From Rhodococcus pyridinivorans (lineage in GTDB: Bacteria > Actinomycetota > Actinomycetes > Mycobacteriales > Mycobacteriaceae): a stretch of 64,000 nt of DNA. A program made the translations under genes and the position numbers. Positions within the stretch are counted from its first letter, which is position 1, and the number at the start of each line of letters is the position of its first letter. Shown here piece by piece: positions 38,136-47,228 of the stretch. The stretch spans positions 2,914,001 to 2,978,000 of the forward strand of contig NZ_FNRX01000002.1 in NCBI RefSeq assembly GCF_900105195.1. Reading direction: 5' to 3'. The notes beneath the pieces were generated by a model. It made no database searches. It saw nothing but the letters and a program-made list of their open reading frames with translations, and was not told where the DNA came from.

Positions 38136-39881
38136 GTGGCAACCCGTATATCGGCGGTGACATTCACTCCCGCCACTGACGCCATCGCAGGCAGCCTCAC
38201 CGCATCGGCTCTCGTGGGCCTTGCGCCGCTGCTGACCTTCTTCGTCCTGCTCGCCGGCTTCAAGCTCAAGGCCTGGTATTCCGGACTCGGTGCCCTCGTC
38301 GTCGCGCTCGTCGTCGCGATCATCGGTTTCGACATGCCCGCGCCGCTGGCCGGCCTGTCCGCCCTGCAGGGCATCACCTTCGGGCTCTTCCCGGTGATGT
38401 GGATCGTGATCACCGCGATCTGGTTCTACGAACTCACCGTCGTCAGTGGCCGGTTCGAGGATCTGCGGCGCATCTTCAACTCGATCGGTCACGGCGACAT
38501 GCGGATCCAGGCGATGCTCATCGCTTTCTGTTTCGGCGGCATGCTCGAAGCACTCGCCGGATTCGGCGCACCCGTCGCGATCACCGGCGCCATGCTCGTC
38601 ACCCTCGGTATGCCCGCCCTGCGGGCCGCGGTCACGGTCCTGATCGCCAACACCGCACCGGTCGCCTTCGGCGCCATGGCCATCCCGATCACCACCGCCG
38701 GCGCCCTGACCGACATCCCCGCCACCGAGATCGCTGCCGTCGTCGGCCGTCAGACACCCGTCCTGGCGCTCTTCGTGCCGCTGTTGCTGCTCTTCCTCGT
38801 CGACGGTCGTCGCGGTGTCCGGCAGGCCTGGCCGATCGCACTGGTCACCGGCACGACCTTCGCACTCGCCCAGTTCTGGTGCTCGAGCCACTTCTCGTAC
38901 GAACTCACCGATGTCGTCGCCTCGCTCGCCGGCCTCACCGCAGCCGTGCTCATGCTCCAGGTCTGGAAGCCGCGGACCCCCGAGGACCAACTATCACGCA
39001 CCCGCACCCGCACCGATGCCGTCGCGGTCCAGGCCGGCAAGGAGGGACCCGGAGGCGCTCACGCTCCGCAGCGTCCCGTCGCCGACGAATCGCTGACCGC
39101 TTCGCGCGTCGTCATGGCCCTGTTCCCGTATCTACTGGTCATCACGGTGTTCGGTATCGCGAAGCTGTGGACCGTCGGTGTCGATCTGCCGGAACGTCTC
39201 GCCGCCACCGATGTCAAGATCGAGTGGCCCGGCCTGTACGGCAATCTGATCACGGGCAACGGCGACGCATCGAGCAGCGCGGTCTACACGTTCTCGTGGC
39301 TGTCGTCGCCGGGAACACTGCTGCTGCTCAGCGGCGCGATCGTCACCCTCGTCTACGCACGGTGGGACAGCGGTGGCATGTTCCCGCTGACCGTCCGCCG
39401 GGCCGCGGCCACCTTCGGCACCACCGTCGTGAGGATGAAGCTCGCCATCGCCACGGTGGCCACCGTCCTGGGTCTGAGCTACGTGATGAATCAGTCCGGC
39501 CAAACCGTCGCGATCGGCACGTGGCTCGCCGGAACCGGCGCGATCTTCGCCCTGTTCTCCCCGATCCTCGGTTGGCTCGGCACCGCCGTCACAGGCTCGG
39601 ACACCTCCGCCAACGCCCTGTTCGCCCGCCTGCAGCAGGCCGCCGGGCAGACCGCCGGCATCGACCCGACTCTGCTGGTCGCGGCGAACACCTCCGGTGG
39701 TGTGGTCGGCAAGCTGATCAGCCCGCAGAATCTCACCATCGCTGCCACCGCAGTCGATCGGCCGGGCAGCGAATCGGTGTTGCTGCGCAAGGTGATCGGC
39801 TACAGCGTCGCGATGCTCGTCATCCTCTGTGTGCTGGTCTACCTGCAGTCCACCCCGGTGTTGTCCTGGATGCTTCCCTGA
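38136..39881 (+). CDS. lldP: L-lactate permease
   Basis: The 581-residue membrane protein has about 13 helices and the LctP family motifs (FVLLAGFKLKAWYSGLGAL, GMLEALAGFGAPVAITGAML, ANTAPVAFGAMAIP, and late AGQTAGIDPTLLVAANTSGG). It imports L-lactate, and probably glycolate, with protons. GTG 38136 has AGGAG at five bases. It is divergent from lutABC, the enzymes that oxidise its substrate, and is followed by a GntR regulator. Confidence 0.92.
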   Translation: MATRISAVTFTPATDAIAGSLTASALVGLAPLLTFFVLLAGFKLKAWYSGLGALVVALVVAIIGFDMPAPLAGLSALQGITFGLFPVMWIVITAIWFYELTVVSGRFEDLRRIFNSIGHGDMRIQAMLIAFCFGGMLEALAGFGAPVAITGAMLVTLGMPALRAAVTVLIANTAPVAFGAMAIPITTAGALTDIPATEIAAVVGRQTPVLALFVPLLLLFLVDGRRGVRQAWPIALVTGTTFALAQFWCSSHFSYELTDVVASLAGLTAAVLMLQVWKPRTPEDQLSRTRTRTDAVAVQAGKEGPGGAHAPQRPVADESLTASRVVMALFPYLLVITVFGIAKLWTVGVDLPERLAATDVKIEWPGLYGNLITGNGDASSSAVYTFSWLSSPGTLLLLSGAIVTLVYARWDSGGMFPLTVRRAAATFGTTVVRMKLAIATVATVLGLSYVMNQSGQTVAIGTWLAGTGAIFALFSPILGWLGTAVTGSDTSANALFARLQQAAGQTAGIDPTLLVAANTSGGVVGKLISPQNLTIAATAVDRPGSESVLLRKVIGYSVAMLVILCVLVYLQSTPVLSWMLP

Positions 39882-39907
39882 TCCGGAATCGACTAGGCTC
39901 TGAAGTC

Positions 39908-40618
39908 ATGTCGTCGTCCGAGGGTCGTGCGTGGGAGCAGGTGCTCAACCACTTGGAGCAGATGCTGGTCACGGGAGAACTCGGCCCGGGCCAGCGTCTG
40001 CCCCCGGAGCGCACGCTCGCCGCACAACTCGGCGTCGGCCGGTCCTCTGTTCGTGAGGCGCTGCGGGTGATGGAAGCCCTCGGTCTGCTCAGCACCCACA
40101 CCGGATCCGGGCCGAACGCCGGCGCGATGATCGTCTCGCGACCCACCGGCGGGATGTCGATGCTCATGCGCCTGCAGGTCGCCGCGCAGAACTTCCCGGT
40201 CTCCGACATCGTCCGCACGCGCCTGGTGCTCGAGACGGAAGTGATGCAGACTCTGGCCGACCGGACCCCGGCACCGGAGCTCATCCAGGCCGAGGAACTC
40301 TTGGACGCGATGGACGATCCGGAGTTGGCCGCACCCGAGTTCCTGGTTCTCGATGCCCAGTTCCACGTCGCGATGGCCGACGCGGCGGGCAACCTCGTCG
40401 TCGCGGCGATGATGGCCGGTCTGCGCGACTCCATCGAGAGCTACGTCCTCGCGGGCGCACCAAGTACCGACTGGCCCATGACCTGCGTGCGGCTGCGTCA
40501 CGAGCACCGTGGTCTCGTCGACGCGGTCCGCGCCGGCGATGCCACGCTCGCCCGCAAGCGCATCGTCGAGCACATCCGCGGTTACTACACTCAGAGTTTC
40601 GGCGCCGACGCGTTCTGA
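39908..40618 (+). CDS. FadR-subfamily GntR regulator, probable lactate-responsive LldR
   Basis: The 236-residue protein has a GntR winged helix (LVTGELGPGQRLPPERTLAA, QLGVGRSSVREALRVMEALG) and a C-terminal FCD ligand domain (FHVAMADAAGN, and RHEHRGLVDAVRAGD with metal-site His). FadR-type proteins of this kind control lactate genes and release DNA on binding lactate. It starts 27 bases after lldP. The two GTGGTCTGACCAC palindromes upstream of lutA and lldP are its expected sites. Its end overlaps the convergent aftC by 28 bases. Confidence 0.9.
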   Translation: MSSSEGRAWEQVLNHLEQMLVTGELGPGQRLPPERTLAAQLGVGRSSVREALRVMEALGLLSTHTGSGPNAGAMIVSRPTGGMSMLMRLQVAAQNFPVSDIVRTRLVLETEVMQTLADRTPAPELIQAEELLDAMDDPELAAPEFLVLDAQFHVAMADAAGNLVVAAMMAGLRDSIESYVLAGAPSTDWPMTCVRLRHEHRGLVDAVRAGDATLARKRIVEHIRGYYTQSFGADAF

Positions 40619-41859
40619 CGTCCGACTCGGGCGATGTCCACCGAATGGTCTGTGACCGGTTCGGGGACGCGTGTGGATCGTCGGCGATCGACCAGCACCG
40701 CGAATACCACGATGAGCAGCAGCGACCACCCCCAGGTAGGGCGCATGTACTCGGCATACCGTCCCGCCTCCACCCATCTGCCCGAGTACCATTCGTCGGC
40801 ACTGAGGAAGCCGTACACCGCCAGCCAGGCCGGCCAGTTCCGCATCACGGACTGTGGGAGGACCACGCTCATGAGCAACGGGAACAGGAGCATCGAGTAG
40901 TACATCTGCCCGAGCGAACCGAGCAGGAACGACGCGGTCATCAGCACGCCGGCACCGGTGACTACGAAGAACACCTCGTCGTGCCGGTGGTAGCGGTGGA
41001 GCAGATACATCGTGGCCGCGGCGAGGAACGCGAAACCGATGCGCAGCGCGAGGATCAGTGGTTCGGGCAGACCGTAGTAGGTGCCATTGCCGGTGATCGA
41101 ACTGTTGAAGTAGTCGCGGGACTGCAACAGATACGGAACGGTGCGTTCGACGAACTGCCACGGATCCGCAGCCCACGGCCACGCCAATGCGGTGAGCCCG
41201 ACCGGCACCAATGCGGCGGTCAGGAGAACCTTGCTCTGGCGGCGCAGCACGGGAAGCAACAGCAACGGCGCGAGAATCGGTTTGATCGCGAAGGTCACCC
41301 CGATCGCCGCGCCCGCCCAGAGGTCCCGCCGCGCCAGCAACAGCGTCAGGAACGCCACCTGGCCGAGCAGGATCACCCCGTTGATGTTGGTGAACACCAG
41401 GGTGTTGATCACCGATTCGGACGCGAAGGCGACCGTCACCGCGATCGGGAACACCGTCGATCGCGCCGTGTACCCGAACATCCGCACGACGAGATACACG
41501 GCGACGAGGACGGCCGCCGCGTTGACCCCGATGAACGCCCATCGCGAGAGTTCGTGTTCGAGGACCGCGAACGGTGCGATCAGCAGCGAACCCGACGGCG
41601 GGTAGAGGTAGTGCGGGTCGACGTGTTCGTACGTCGCTGTGTAGACCGGTTCACGGTTCCAGAAGGCGACGGCTGCGCGGTAGACGCCAGTGAAGTCGTC
41701 CGTGCGCGCACCGTCCACGGCGCGGATCACCGTGCGATGGACGACGAGCATCACGGCGACCGGCCAGAAGACACACTTCAGCAGAGCCTGCGGTGACCGC
41801 ACGGTCGGCTGGACCCACCACGGCCCACCGTCCCGACCGCGATCCGAGCTCTCGCTCAT
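40591..41859 (-). CDS. aftC: Alpha-(1->3)-arabinofuranosyltransferase AftC
   Basis: The 422-residue GT-C (DUF2029/GT87) protein shows the AftC pattern from end to end: [78 protein letters not shown] and [20 protein letters not shown]. It has about ten helices. AftC adds branching arabinose from decaprenyl-phosphoryl-arabinose to arabinan in arabinogalactan and lipoarabinomannan. Its presence marks a mycolic-acid actinomycete. ATG 41859 overlaps the nhaA stop. Confidence 0.92.
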   Translation of the reverse strand: MSESSDRGRDGGPWWVQPTVRSPQALLKCVFWPVAVMLVVHRTVIRAVDGARTDDFTGVYRAAVAFWNREPVYTATYEHVDPHYLYPPSGSLLIAPFAVLEHELSRWAFIGVNAAAVLVAVYLVVRMFGYTARSTVFPIAVTVAFASESVINTLVFTNINGVILLGQVAFLTLLLARRDLWAGAAIGVTFAIKPILAPLLLLPVLRRQSKVLLTAALVPVGLTALAWPWAADPWQFVERTVPYLLQSRDYFNSSITGNGTYYGLPEPLILALRIGFAFLAAATMYLLHRYHRHDEVFFVVTGAGVLMTASFLLGSLGQMYYSMLLFPLLMSVVLPQSVMRNWPAWLAVYGFLSADEWYSGRWVEAGRYAEYMRPTWGWSLLLIVVFAVLVDRRRSTRVPEPVTDHSVDIARVGRQNASAPKL

Positions 41860-43145
41860 CGCTGATAAACGTCGGGAATCCCGTCGCCGTCCTCGTCGAC
41901 CCGCTCGGCCGCCGTGATCCTGCGGTAGGCACGGTTACGGGCGACGAGAACAGTCGAGGCCAGAGCGGCGCTGAGCAACGATCCGCACAGCACGGCCACC
42001 TTCACGTGATCGGCTGCGACGGTGCCTGCACCGTAAGCGAGGTCGCCGATGAGCAGGGACACCGTGAAGCCGATACCGCCGAGCAGGGACACACCCAGCA
42101 CGTCCACCCAACTCAGCTCGTCGTCGAGATGTGCTCGGGTGAAGCGCGCCACCAGGTAGCTGACCCCGAAGATTCCGACGACCTTGCCGACGACCAGACC
42201 GGCGATCACCCCGGCGGAGATGGGATCGGTGAGGGCGTTCGCCAGGCCGGTGAATCCGCCGACGGTGACGCCGGCGGCGAAGAAGGCGAAGACCGGCACG
42301 GCAATTCCGGCGGACAGCGGCCGGATCCGGTGTTCGACGTGCTCGGCGACCGGAATCGTGCGGTCCCCCACCTGCCGGGCGACGGGAACCGCGAAGCCGA
42401 GCAGTACACCGGCGATGGTCGCGTGCACACCGGATTCGTGGACCAGCCACCAGGTCACTGCCGCCAACGACGCCAGGAGCCACCAGGCACCGAAGCCGCG
42501 TCGGAGCGCGATGCCGAACAGCGCCAACGGGATCAGCGCCCCGCCCAGGTAGAGCAGGTTCACCTCGTCGGTGTAGAAGACCGCGATCACGGTCACGGCG
42601 AGCAGGTCGTCGACCACGGCGAGGGTGAGCAGGAACGTTCGCAGCGCCGACGGGAGATGACTACCGATGACGGCGAGAATCGCTACGGCGAACGCGATGT
42701 CGGTGGCCGTCGGGACCGCCCATCCGTTCAACGCGTCGGCGCCACCACGAAGATTGATGACGGCGAAGATCAGGGCCGGGACGATCATGCCGCCCAGGGC
42801 GGCGGTCACCGGCATGGCGGCACGCCGCAGGTCCCGCAGACTGCCTTCGACGAATTCCCGTTTGAGCTCGACGCCGACGACGAAGAAGAACACGGCGAGC
42901 AGTCCGTCGGCCGCCCAGGTGCCCAGGGACAGGTCCAGGTGCCATGACGCCGGACCGATACGGGTCTCTCGCAGGGCGTGGTAGGAGTCCGACCATCCGG
43001 TGTTCGCCCAGATCAATGCGATGACGGCGCCGATGAGCAGCAGGACACCGCCGACGGTCTCCTTGCGGAGGATCTCCGTCACACGGCGTGTGTCCTGCCA
43101 TGTTCCGCGAGAGAGGAAAGGGACTCCGGAGAAGATGTTCGGCAT
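41856..43145 (-). CDS. nhaA: Na+/H+ antiporter NhaA
   Basis: The 429-residue membrane protein has 12 helices with the NhaA signatures: [58 protein letters not shown], and the ion-binding Asp pair in [15 protein letters not shown]. It expels Na+ in exchange for two protons. ATG 43145 with GAGGA at six bases is preferred to the GTG one codon earlier. The C-terminal tail is hydrophilic and short. Confidence 0.92.
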   Translation of the reverse strand: MPNIFSGVPFLSRGTWQDTRRVTEILRKETVGGVLLLIGAVIALIWANTGWSDSYHALRETRIGPASWHLDLSLGTWAADGLLAVFFFVVGVELKREFVEGSLRDLRRAAMPVTAALGGMIVPALIFAVINLRGGADALNGWAVPTATDIAFAVAILAVIGSHLPSALRTFLLTLAVVDDLLAVTVIAVFYTDEVNLLYLGGALIPLALFGIALRRGFGAWWLLASLAAVTWWLVHESGVHATIAGVLLGFAVPVARQVGDRTIPVAEHVEHRIRPLSAGIAVPVFAFFAAGVTVGGFTGLANALTDPISAGVIAGLVVGKVVGIFGVSYLVARFTRAHLDDELSWVDVLGVSLLGGIGFTVSLLIGDLAYGAGTVAADHVKVAVLCGSLLSAALASTVLVARNRAYRRITAAERVDEDGDGIPDVYQR

Positions 43146-43510
43146 CACAGGTCCTCGGAATTCTCGACGGCACGCGGTACGCGAACGTGGACCGGCTGGG
43201 TCGGATGCACCCGATCCGCATGGGCGGCAGTATGTTCCGATCCTCGGAGTGGAATCGGATACCGAAAACTAGGGCATCCCTGCGATTTCGGTGTCGGACG
43301 CCGACACGCAGCAGGGAGGCCGATGCGACCTCCGGCGCTGCGGTGGGCATGCCTCGCGAGAGTGCCGCTCACTGCGCCGGCTGCAGAGCTCGGGCGCGAC
43401 GGGTGGCGACGGGACAGACGGGTACAGACACGGGTCCTCCGGTTCGACGACGTAATTCCTTCTGCCGACCAGACTTCCCGGCGCACCGAGATCGACCATA
43501 CCGCATCGGG
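43146..43510. other. 365-bp gap with two small hairpins
   Basis: No gene is recognisable on either strand. GTGTCGG and CCGACAC at 43291-43307 form a tight hairpin, and just before it GATACCGAAA pairs imperfectly with TTTCGGTGTC. The region must hold the nhaA promoter and the end of the stress-protein unit. Confidence 0.45.
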
Positions 43511-44215
43511 TCAGTTCGACGCGGTGCCCGTCACGTTCTCCTCGGGAGCGACCCGAACGGCGACCGTGGGTTCGTTCGTACCCGCATCCGGCGAGACGAC
43601 GGTGGGATCGACGACGAGCACAGGCACATGAGAGTGCCCGATGAGGTATTCGGCGACGCTACCGAGCATCCGGGAGGACATGCCTCGTCCGCGGCGCCCC
43701 ACGACGAGAACGTCGGCGTGGTGTTCCTCGGCGAACCAACCGAGGCATCGACCGGCCGGGCCGGCGAGGACGGCATATCCCACCGAAGTATCACCCATCG
43801 ATTCGACGGCCTGCTCGAGGCGTCGTCGCACCGTGGCGAGAAGTTCGGAGTCGGGATCGCCGGCGTCGTCGTAGGAGATCACGACGACGAGTTCGAGCAC
43901 TCCACCGGCGGGGCCGAACAGTCGTCGCGCCGCATCCAGCGCATGCTTGGCCTCGGTGGATCCGTCGTAGCCGACCATCACGCGAAGTTCGCCCTCGTCG
44001 ACCTCCCCGGCGTGCTGCCGGGCCACCGTCGTCACTTCGACGGACCGGGGAACACGCTCGATGCGCTCGAAGGCGCTAGGGACGAACAACGGCCCGAGGA
44101 TGACGGCGATGATCGTCCAGCGAGGGTCGTGGCCTCGCCGTGCCATCCACAGACCGGTCACGAGCCCGGACAGCACCCACACGACGAGGAAGGCGACGAA
44201 GACTGCCCAGTTCAT
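43511..44215 (-). CDS. Membrane-anchored universal stress protein
   Basis: Residues 1-25 and about 35-48 are hydrophobic (MNWAVFVAFLVVWVLSGLVT, WTIIAVILGPLFVPSAF), forming a two-helix anchor. Residues 75-215 are a UspA domain (ELRVMVGYDGSTEAKHALDA, then DVLVVGRRGRGMSSRMLGSV with the ATP-type G-2x-G-9x-G pattern). Fusing Usp to a short anchor is unusual; soluble forms are the rule. It probably senses ATP or stress at the membrane. ATG 44215. Confidence 0.85.
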   Translation of the reverse strand: MNWAVFVAFLVVWVLSGLVTGLWMARRGHDPRWTIIAVILGPLFVPSAFERIERVPRSVEVTTVARQHAGEVDEGELRVMVGYDGSTEAKHALDAARRLFGPAGGVLELVVVISYDDAGDPDSELLATVRRRLEQAVESMGDTSVGYAVLAGPAGRCLGWFAEEHHADVLVVGRRGRGMSSRMLGSVAEYLIGHSHVPVLVVDPTVVSPDAGTNEPTVAVRVAPEENVTGTASN

Positions 44216-44414
44216 GGCGTGCCCCCAGATGCGTGCGCCGAGAAGAGGTGTACCGCTGCGTTCATGTCATCCTCCGGGGTCGTCGAAGAAACCTGTTCCC
44301 GCCGACCAGTCTTCCCGGCACACCAGGGGAGACGATACCCGACCCGGCCGCGTGATCTCACCTGTTGTTCCGACAGGTCTGCGCGCGGAGGACGTCGCCG
44401 CGAGATCGCCCCCG

Positions 44415-44906
44415 TCAGCGTCGAGTCGGACCCCCGGCGGTATCCGCCCGATCACTGTCCTGCAACTGCCGGATGGCGTCGACCAGCGGCGCCAGGACGG
44501 GTTCGGTTGCGGCCTCGTCGAGCGCCTCCCGCAGGGCGGCGTTGTGGGTGGGCCGGGCCTCTTCGAGCAGGCGCCGGCCGGCGTCAGTGACGTCGGTGTA
44601 GATGCCGCGGCGATCGGTGGGACACAGATAGCGCGCGAGCAACCCGCGGTCCTCGAGCCGGGTGACCAGCCGCGTCGTCGCGCTCTGACTGAGGACCACA
44701 GCGTCGGCGACCTGGCGCATCTGCAGGTGCCCGCCCTCCCCGTCGTGCTGACGGTTGAGCACGTCCAGCAGCGAATATTCGCGCACGCTCAATTCGTGGC
44801 CGGACTGCAGAGCGCTCTCGATCCGGTTCTCGATTCGCCCGTGCAGGAGCGACAGCGCCGACCAACTGTTGGCCAACGCGGTCATCGACGGGTCCGTGGC
44901 GGTCAT
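44415..44906 (-). CDS. MarR family regulator
   Basis: The 163-residue protein has a MarR winged helix (LSVREYSLLDVLNRQ, QMRQVADAVVLSQSATTRLV, then TDRRGIYTDVTDAGRRLLEE). ATG 44906 has AGGAG at six bases; the frame further upstream is rejected. It is divergent from an MFS transporter gene and a TTGCA-N13-TGCAA inverted repeat lies in the shared region, so it probably controls both. Confidence 0.87.
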   Translation of the reverse strand: MTATDPSMTALANSWSALSLLHGRIENRIESALQSGHELSVREYSLLDVLNRQHDGEGGHLQMRQVADAVVLSQSATTRLVTRLEDRGLLARYLCPTDRRGIYTDVTDAGRRLLEEARPTHNAALREALDEAATEPVLAPLVDAIRQLQDSDRADTAGGPTRR

Positions 44907-44987
44907 GGTCGGCTCCTGGGTCGGCTCGTACGAACAGGTGACGCCGACGGCATGCCGACGTCGCCACATCGCTCACTATACCCGCGC

Positions 44988-45010
44988 TTGCAGTTAGTCG
45001 GCGTCTGCAA
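44988..45010. promoter_or_regulatory. Probable MarR operator
   Basis: TTGCA and TGCAA are spaced by 13 bases in the AT-richer gap between the divergent MarR and MFS genes, the usual place and size for a MarR site. Confidence 0.45.
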
Positions 45011-45068
45011 TTATTGTCTACGCCAGTAAAGCGCGTCTGCGTCTCTTCTCGATCGAAGGATCGTTCTC

Positions 45069-46295
45069 ATGCCACTCGCCCTGCTGGCCCTGGCCATCGG
45101 TGCCTTCGGAATCGGCACCACCGAGTTCGTGATCATGGGGTTGCTCCCCCAGGTCGGATCGGATCTCGGAGTGTCGATCCCCACCGCCGGATATCTCGTC
45201 ACCGGCTACGCCCTCGGCGTCATGATCGGCGCCCCGATCATGACGGCGCTCGGCACCAGGATCTCCCGTAAGAACATGTTGATGCTGCTCATGGGCCTGT
45301 TCGTCCTGGGCAATGCCGTCTCTGCCCTCGCGCCCACCTTCGCCGTCATGCTGATCGGCCGCGTGGTCGCCTCCCTCGCTCATGGAGCGTTCTTCGGCAT
45401 CGGCTCGGTGGTCGCCGCGGAGCTGGTGGCACCGCAGAAGAAGGCCGCTGCCATCTCCCTGATGTTCACCGGACTGACGGTGGCCAATGTCGTCGGCGTC
45501 CCACTGGGTACCTTCGTCGGCCACACCGCGGGCTGGCGGGCGACGTTCCTGGTCGTCGCCGCGCTCGGCGTCGTCGGTCTCGTGGGCGTCGCGAAACTCG
45601 TCCCCGACGTCCCCCGACCCGAGGGCGTCCGGCTGCGTCACGAGATCGCGGCGTTCAAGAACGTCCAGGTCGTGCTGGCCATGACCATGACGGTCCTCGG
45701 CTTCGGGGGCGTGTTCGCCGCGATCACCTACATCGCACCGATCCTGACCGATGTCGGCGGTTTCGCCGAGTCCTCCGTCCCCTGGCTGATGGCCGTGTTC
45801 GGAACCGGCATGGTGGTCGGCAACCTCGTCGGGGGACATTTCGCCGACCGCAATCTCATGCCGATGCTCTACACCGCCCTGGCCGGTCTGGCCGTGGTGC
45901 TCGGTCTGTTCACCTTCCTGGCCTCCGACAAAACCGTGTCCGTCGCGGCGGTCTTCCTGATCGGCGCTCTCGGTTTCGCGACCGTCCCGCCCCTGCAGAA
46001 GCACGTCCTCGACCATGCGCACGGCGCGCCGACCCTGGCGTCCGCCGCCAACATCGGTGCCTTCAATCTCGGCAACGCTCTGGCCGCCTGGCTCGGCGGC
46101 ATGGTGATATCTGCCGGATTCGGGTACACGGCACCCAACGCCGTCGGGGCCGTTTTGGCCGCGTCCGCACTGATCCCGGCGGTCCTGTCCCACCGCCTAC
46201 AGCGAAAGGACGATCACGCCAACGCAACTCGCCCATCCGCAGAACCCGACCTCCACAGCACCTCCCGTACTGCCGTCGACCCCGTCCGACTCTGA
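45069..46295 (+). CDS. DHA1 family MFS transporter (AraJ-like)
   Basis: The 408-residue protein has 12 helices and the DHA1 motifs (GAFGIGTTEFVIMGLLPQV in helix 1, ALGTRISRKNMLMLLM as motif A, GVPLGTFVGHTAGWRATFLV in helices 5 and 6). Close relatives are sugar or drug exporters of the AraJ/YdhP type. The last 30 residues are cytoplasmic and polar. It is followed after 39 bases by an aldo-keto reductase, so exporter and reductase may detoxify the same compound under MarR control. Confidence 0.88.
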   Translation: MPLALLALAIGAFGIGTTEFVIMGLLPQVGSDLGVSIPTAGYLVTGYALGVMIGAPIMTALGTRISRKNMLMLLMGLFVLGNAVSALAPTFAVMLIGRVVASLAHGAFFGIGSVVAAELVAPQKKAAAISLMFTGLTVANVVGVPLGTFVGHTAGWRATFLVVAALGVVGLVGVAKLVPDVPRPEGVRLRHEIAAFKNVQVVLAMTMTVLGFGGVFAAITYIAPILTDVGGFAESSVPWLMAVFGTGMVVGNLVGGHFADRNLMPMLYTALAGLAVVLGLFTFLASDKTVSVAAVFLIGALGFATVPPLQKHVLDHAHGAPTLASAANIGAFNLGNALAAWLGGMVISAGFGYTAPNAVGAVLAASALIPAVLSHRLQRKDDHANATRPSAEPDLHSTSRTAVDPVRL

Positions 46296-46334
46296 TCCCG
46301 AACTACGCGAACACCCCCGAAGGAGCACCCTCTC

Positions 46335-47165
46335 GTGACATCGTCCACGATCACCACCGTCACCCTGAACAACGGCGTCGAGATCCCCCAGCTCGGCTTC
46401 GGCGTCTTCCAGATCCCCGAGGACGAGACCACCGCGGCCGTCAGCGCCGCACTCGAGACCGGCTACCGCCACATCGACACCGCCGCGATCTACGGCAACG
46501 AGGCCGGCGTCGGCCGCGCGCTGGCGGACTCCGGACTGTCCCGCGACGAACTGTTCATCACGACGAAGGTGTGGAACTCCGATCAGGGCTACGACGCCAC
46601 CCTCCGTGCCTTCGACACCAGCCTCGCCGCGCTCGGCCTCGATCGTCTCGACCTCTACCTGATCCACTGGCCGACCCCGGCCCGCGACCGCTATGCCGAC
46701 ACCTGGTGTGCCCTCGAACGCCTCGTCGAGGAAGGACGCCTCCGCGCCGCGGGCGTGTCGAACTTTCAGCCCGCCCACCTGCAGCGCCTGCTGGACGGCA
46801 GCTCGCTCGTCCCGACGATCAACCAGATCGAATTGCACCCCGGTCTGCAGCAGAGCGAACTGCGCGCCTTCCACGCCGAACACGGAATCGCCACCGAGGC
46901 ATGGAGCCCGCTCGCCCAGGGCGCCGTGCTGAACGACGAGGCGATCACGTCGATCGCCGAACGCACCGGCAAGTCGCCGGCCCAGGTGGTGCTGCGCTGG
47001 CATCTGCAGCTCGGCAACGTCGTCATCCCCAAATCGGTCACGCCGTCCCGGATCCGGGAGAACTTCGAGGTCTTCGACTTCGAGCTGACCGACGAGGACA
47101 TGTCGACCATCGCCGGTGCCGATCGCGATCTGCGCACCGGACCTCATCCGGACGAGTTCAACTGA
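46335..47165 (+). CDS. Aldo/keto reductase (2,5-diketo-gluconate reductase-like)
   Basis: The 276-residue enzyme has the AKR tetrad: D48 and Y53 (HIDTAAIYGNE), K78 (TTKVWN) and H111 (LIHWP), and the NADPH-site end VIPKSVTPSRIRENFEVFDF. It reduces aldehydes or ketones such as methylglyoxal. GTG 46335 has GAAGGAG upstream. It is the last gene of the MarR-linked unit; a hairpin follows the stop. Confidence 0.9.
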   Translation: MTSSTITTVTLNNGVEIPQLGFGVFQIPEDETTAAVSAALETGYRHIDTAAIYGNEAGVGRALADSGLSRDELFITTKVWNSDQGYDATLRAFDTSLAALGLDRLDLYLIHWPTPARDRYADTWCALERLVEEGRLRAAGVSNFQPAHLQRLLDGSSLVPTINQIELHPGLQQSELRAFHAEHGIATEAWSPLAQGAVLNDEAITSIAERTGKSPAQVVLRWHLQLGNVVIPKSVTPSRIRENFEVFDFELTDEDMSTIAGADRDLRTGPHPDEFN

Positions 47166-47174
47166 CAGACCTCG

Positions 47175-47205
47175 CGGCTCCGGACGGATCCACCGCCCGG
47201 AGCCG
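47175..47205. terminator. Hairpin between convergent genes
   Basis: CGGCTCCGG and CCGGAGCCG form a 9-bp stem between the ends of the reductase gene and the sulfatase gene. No T run; placement suggests a shared terminator. Confidence 0.6.
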
Positions 47206-47228
47206 GTAAGGCGCTCGAAGAGCTGCGT

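Noticed and set aside
38399..39907. Long plus-strand frame running into the GntR gene
   Set aside because: It overlaps lldP in another frame and is Arg/His-rich; the GntR protein begins at ATG 39908.
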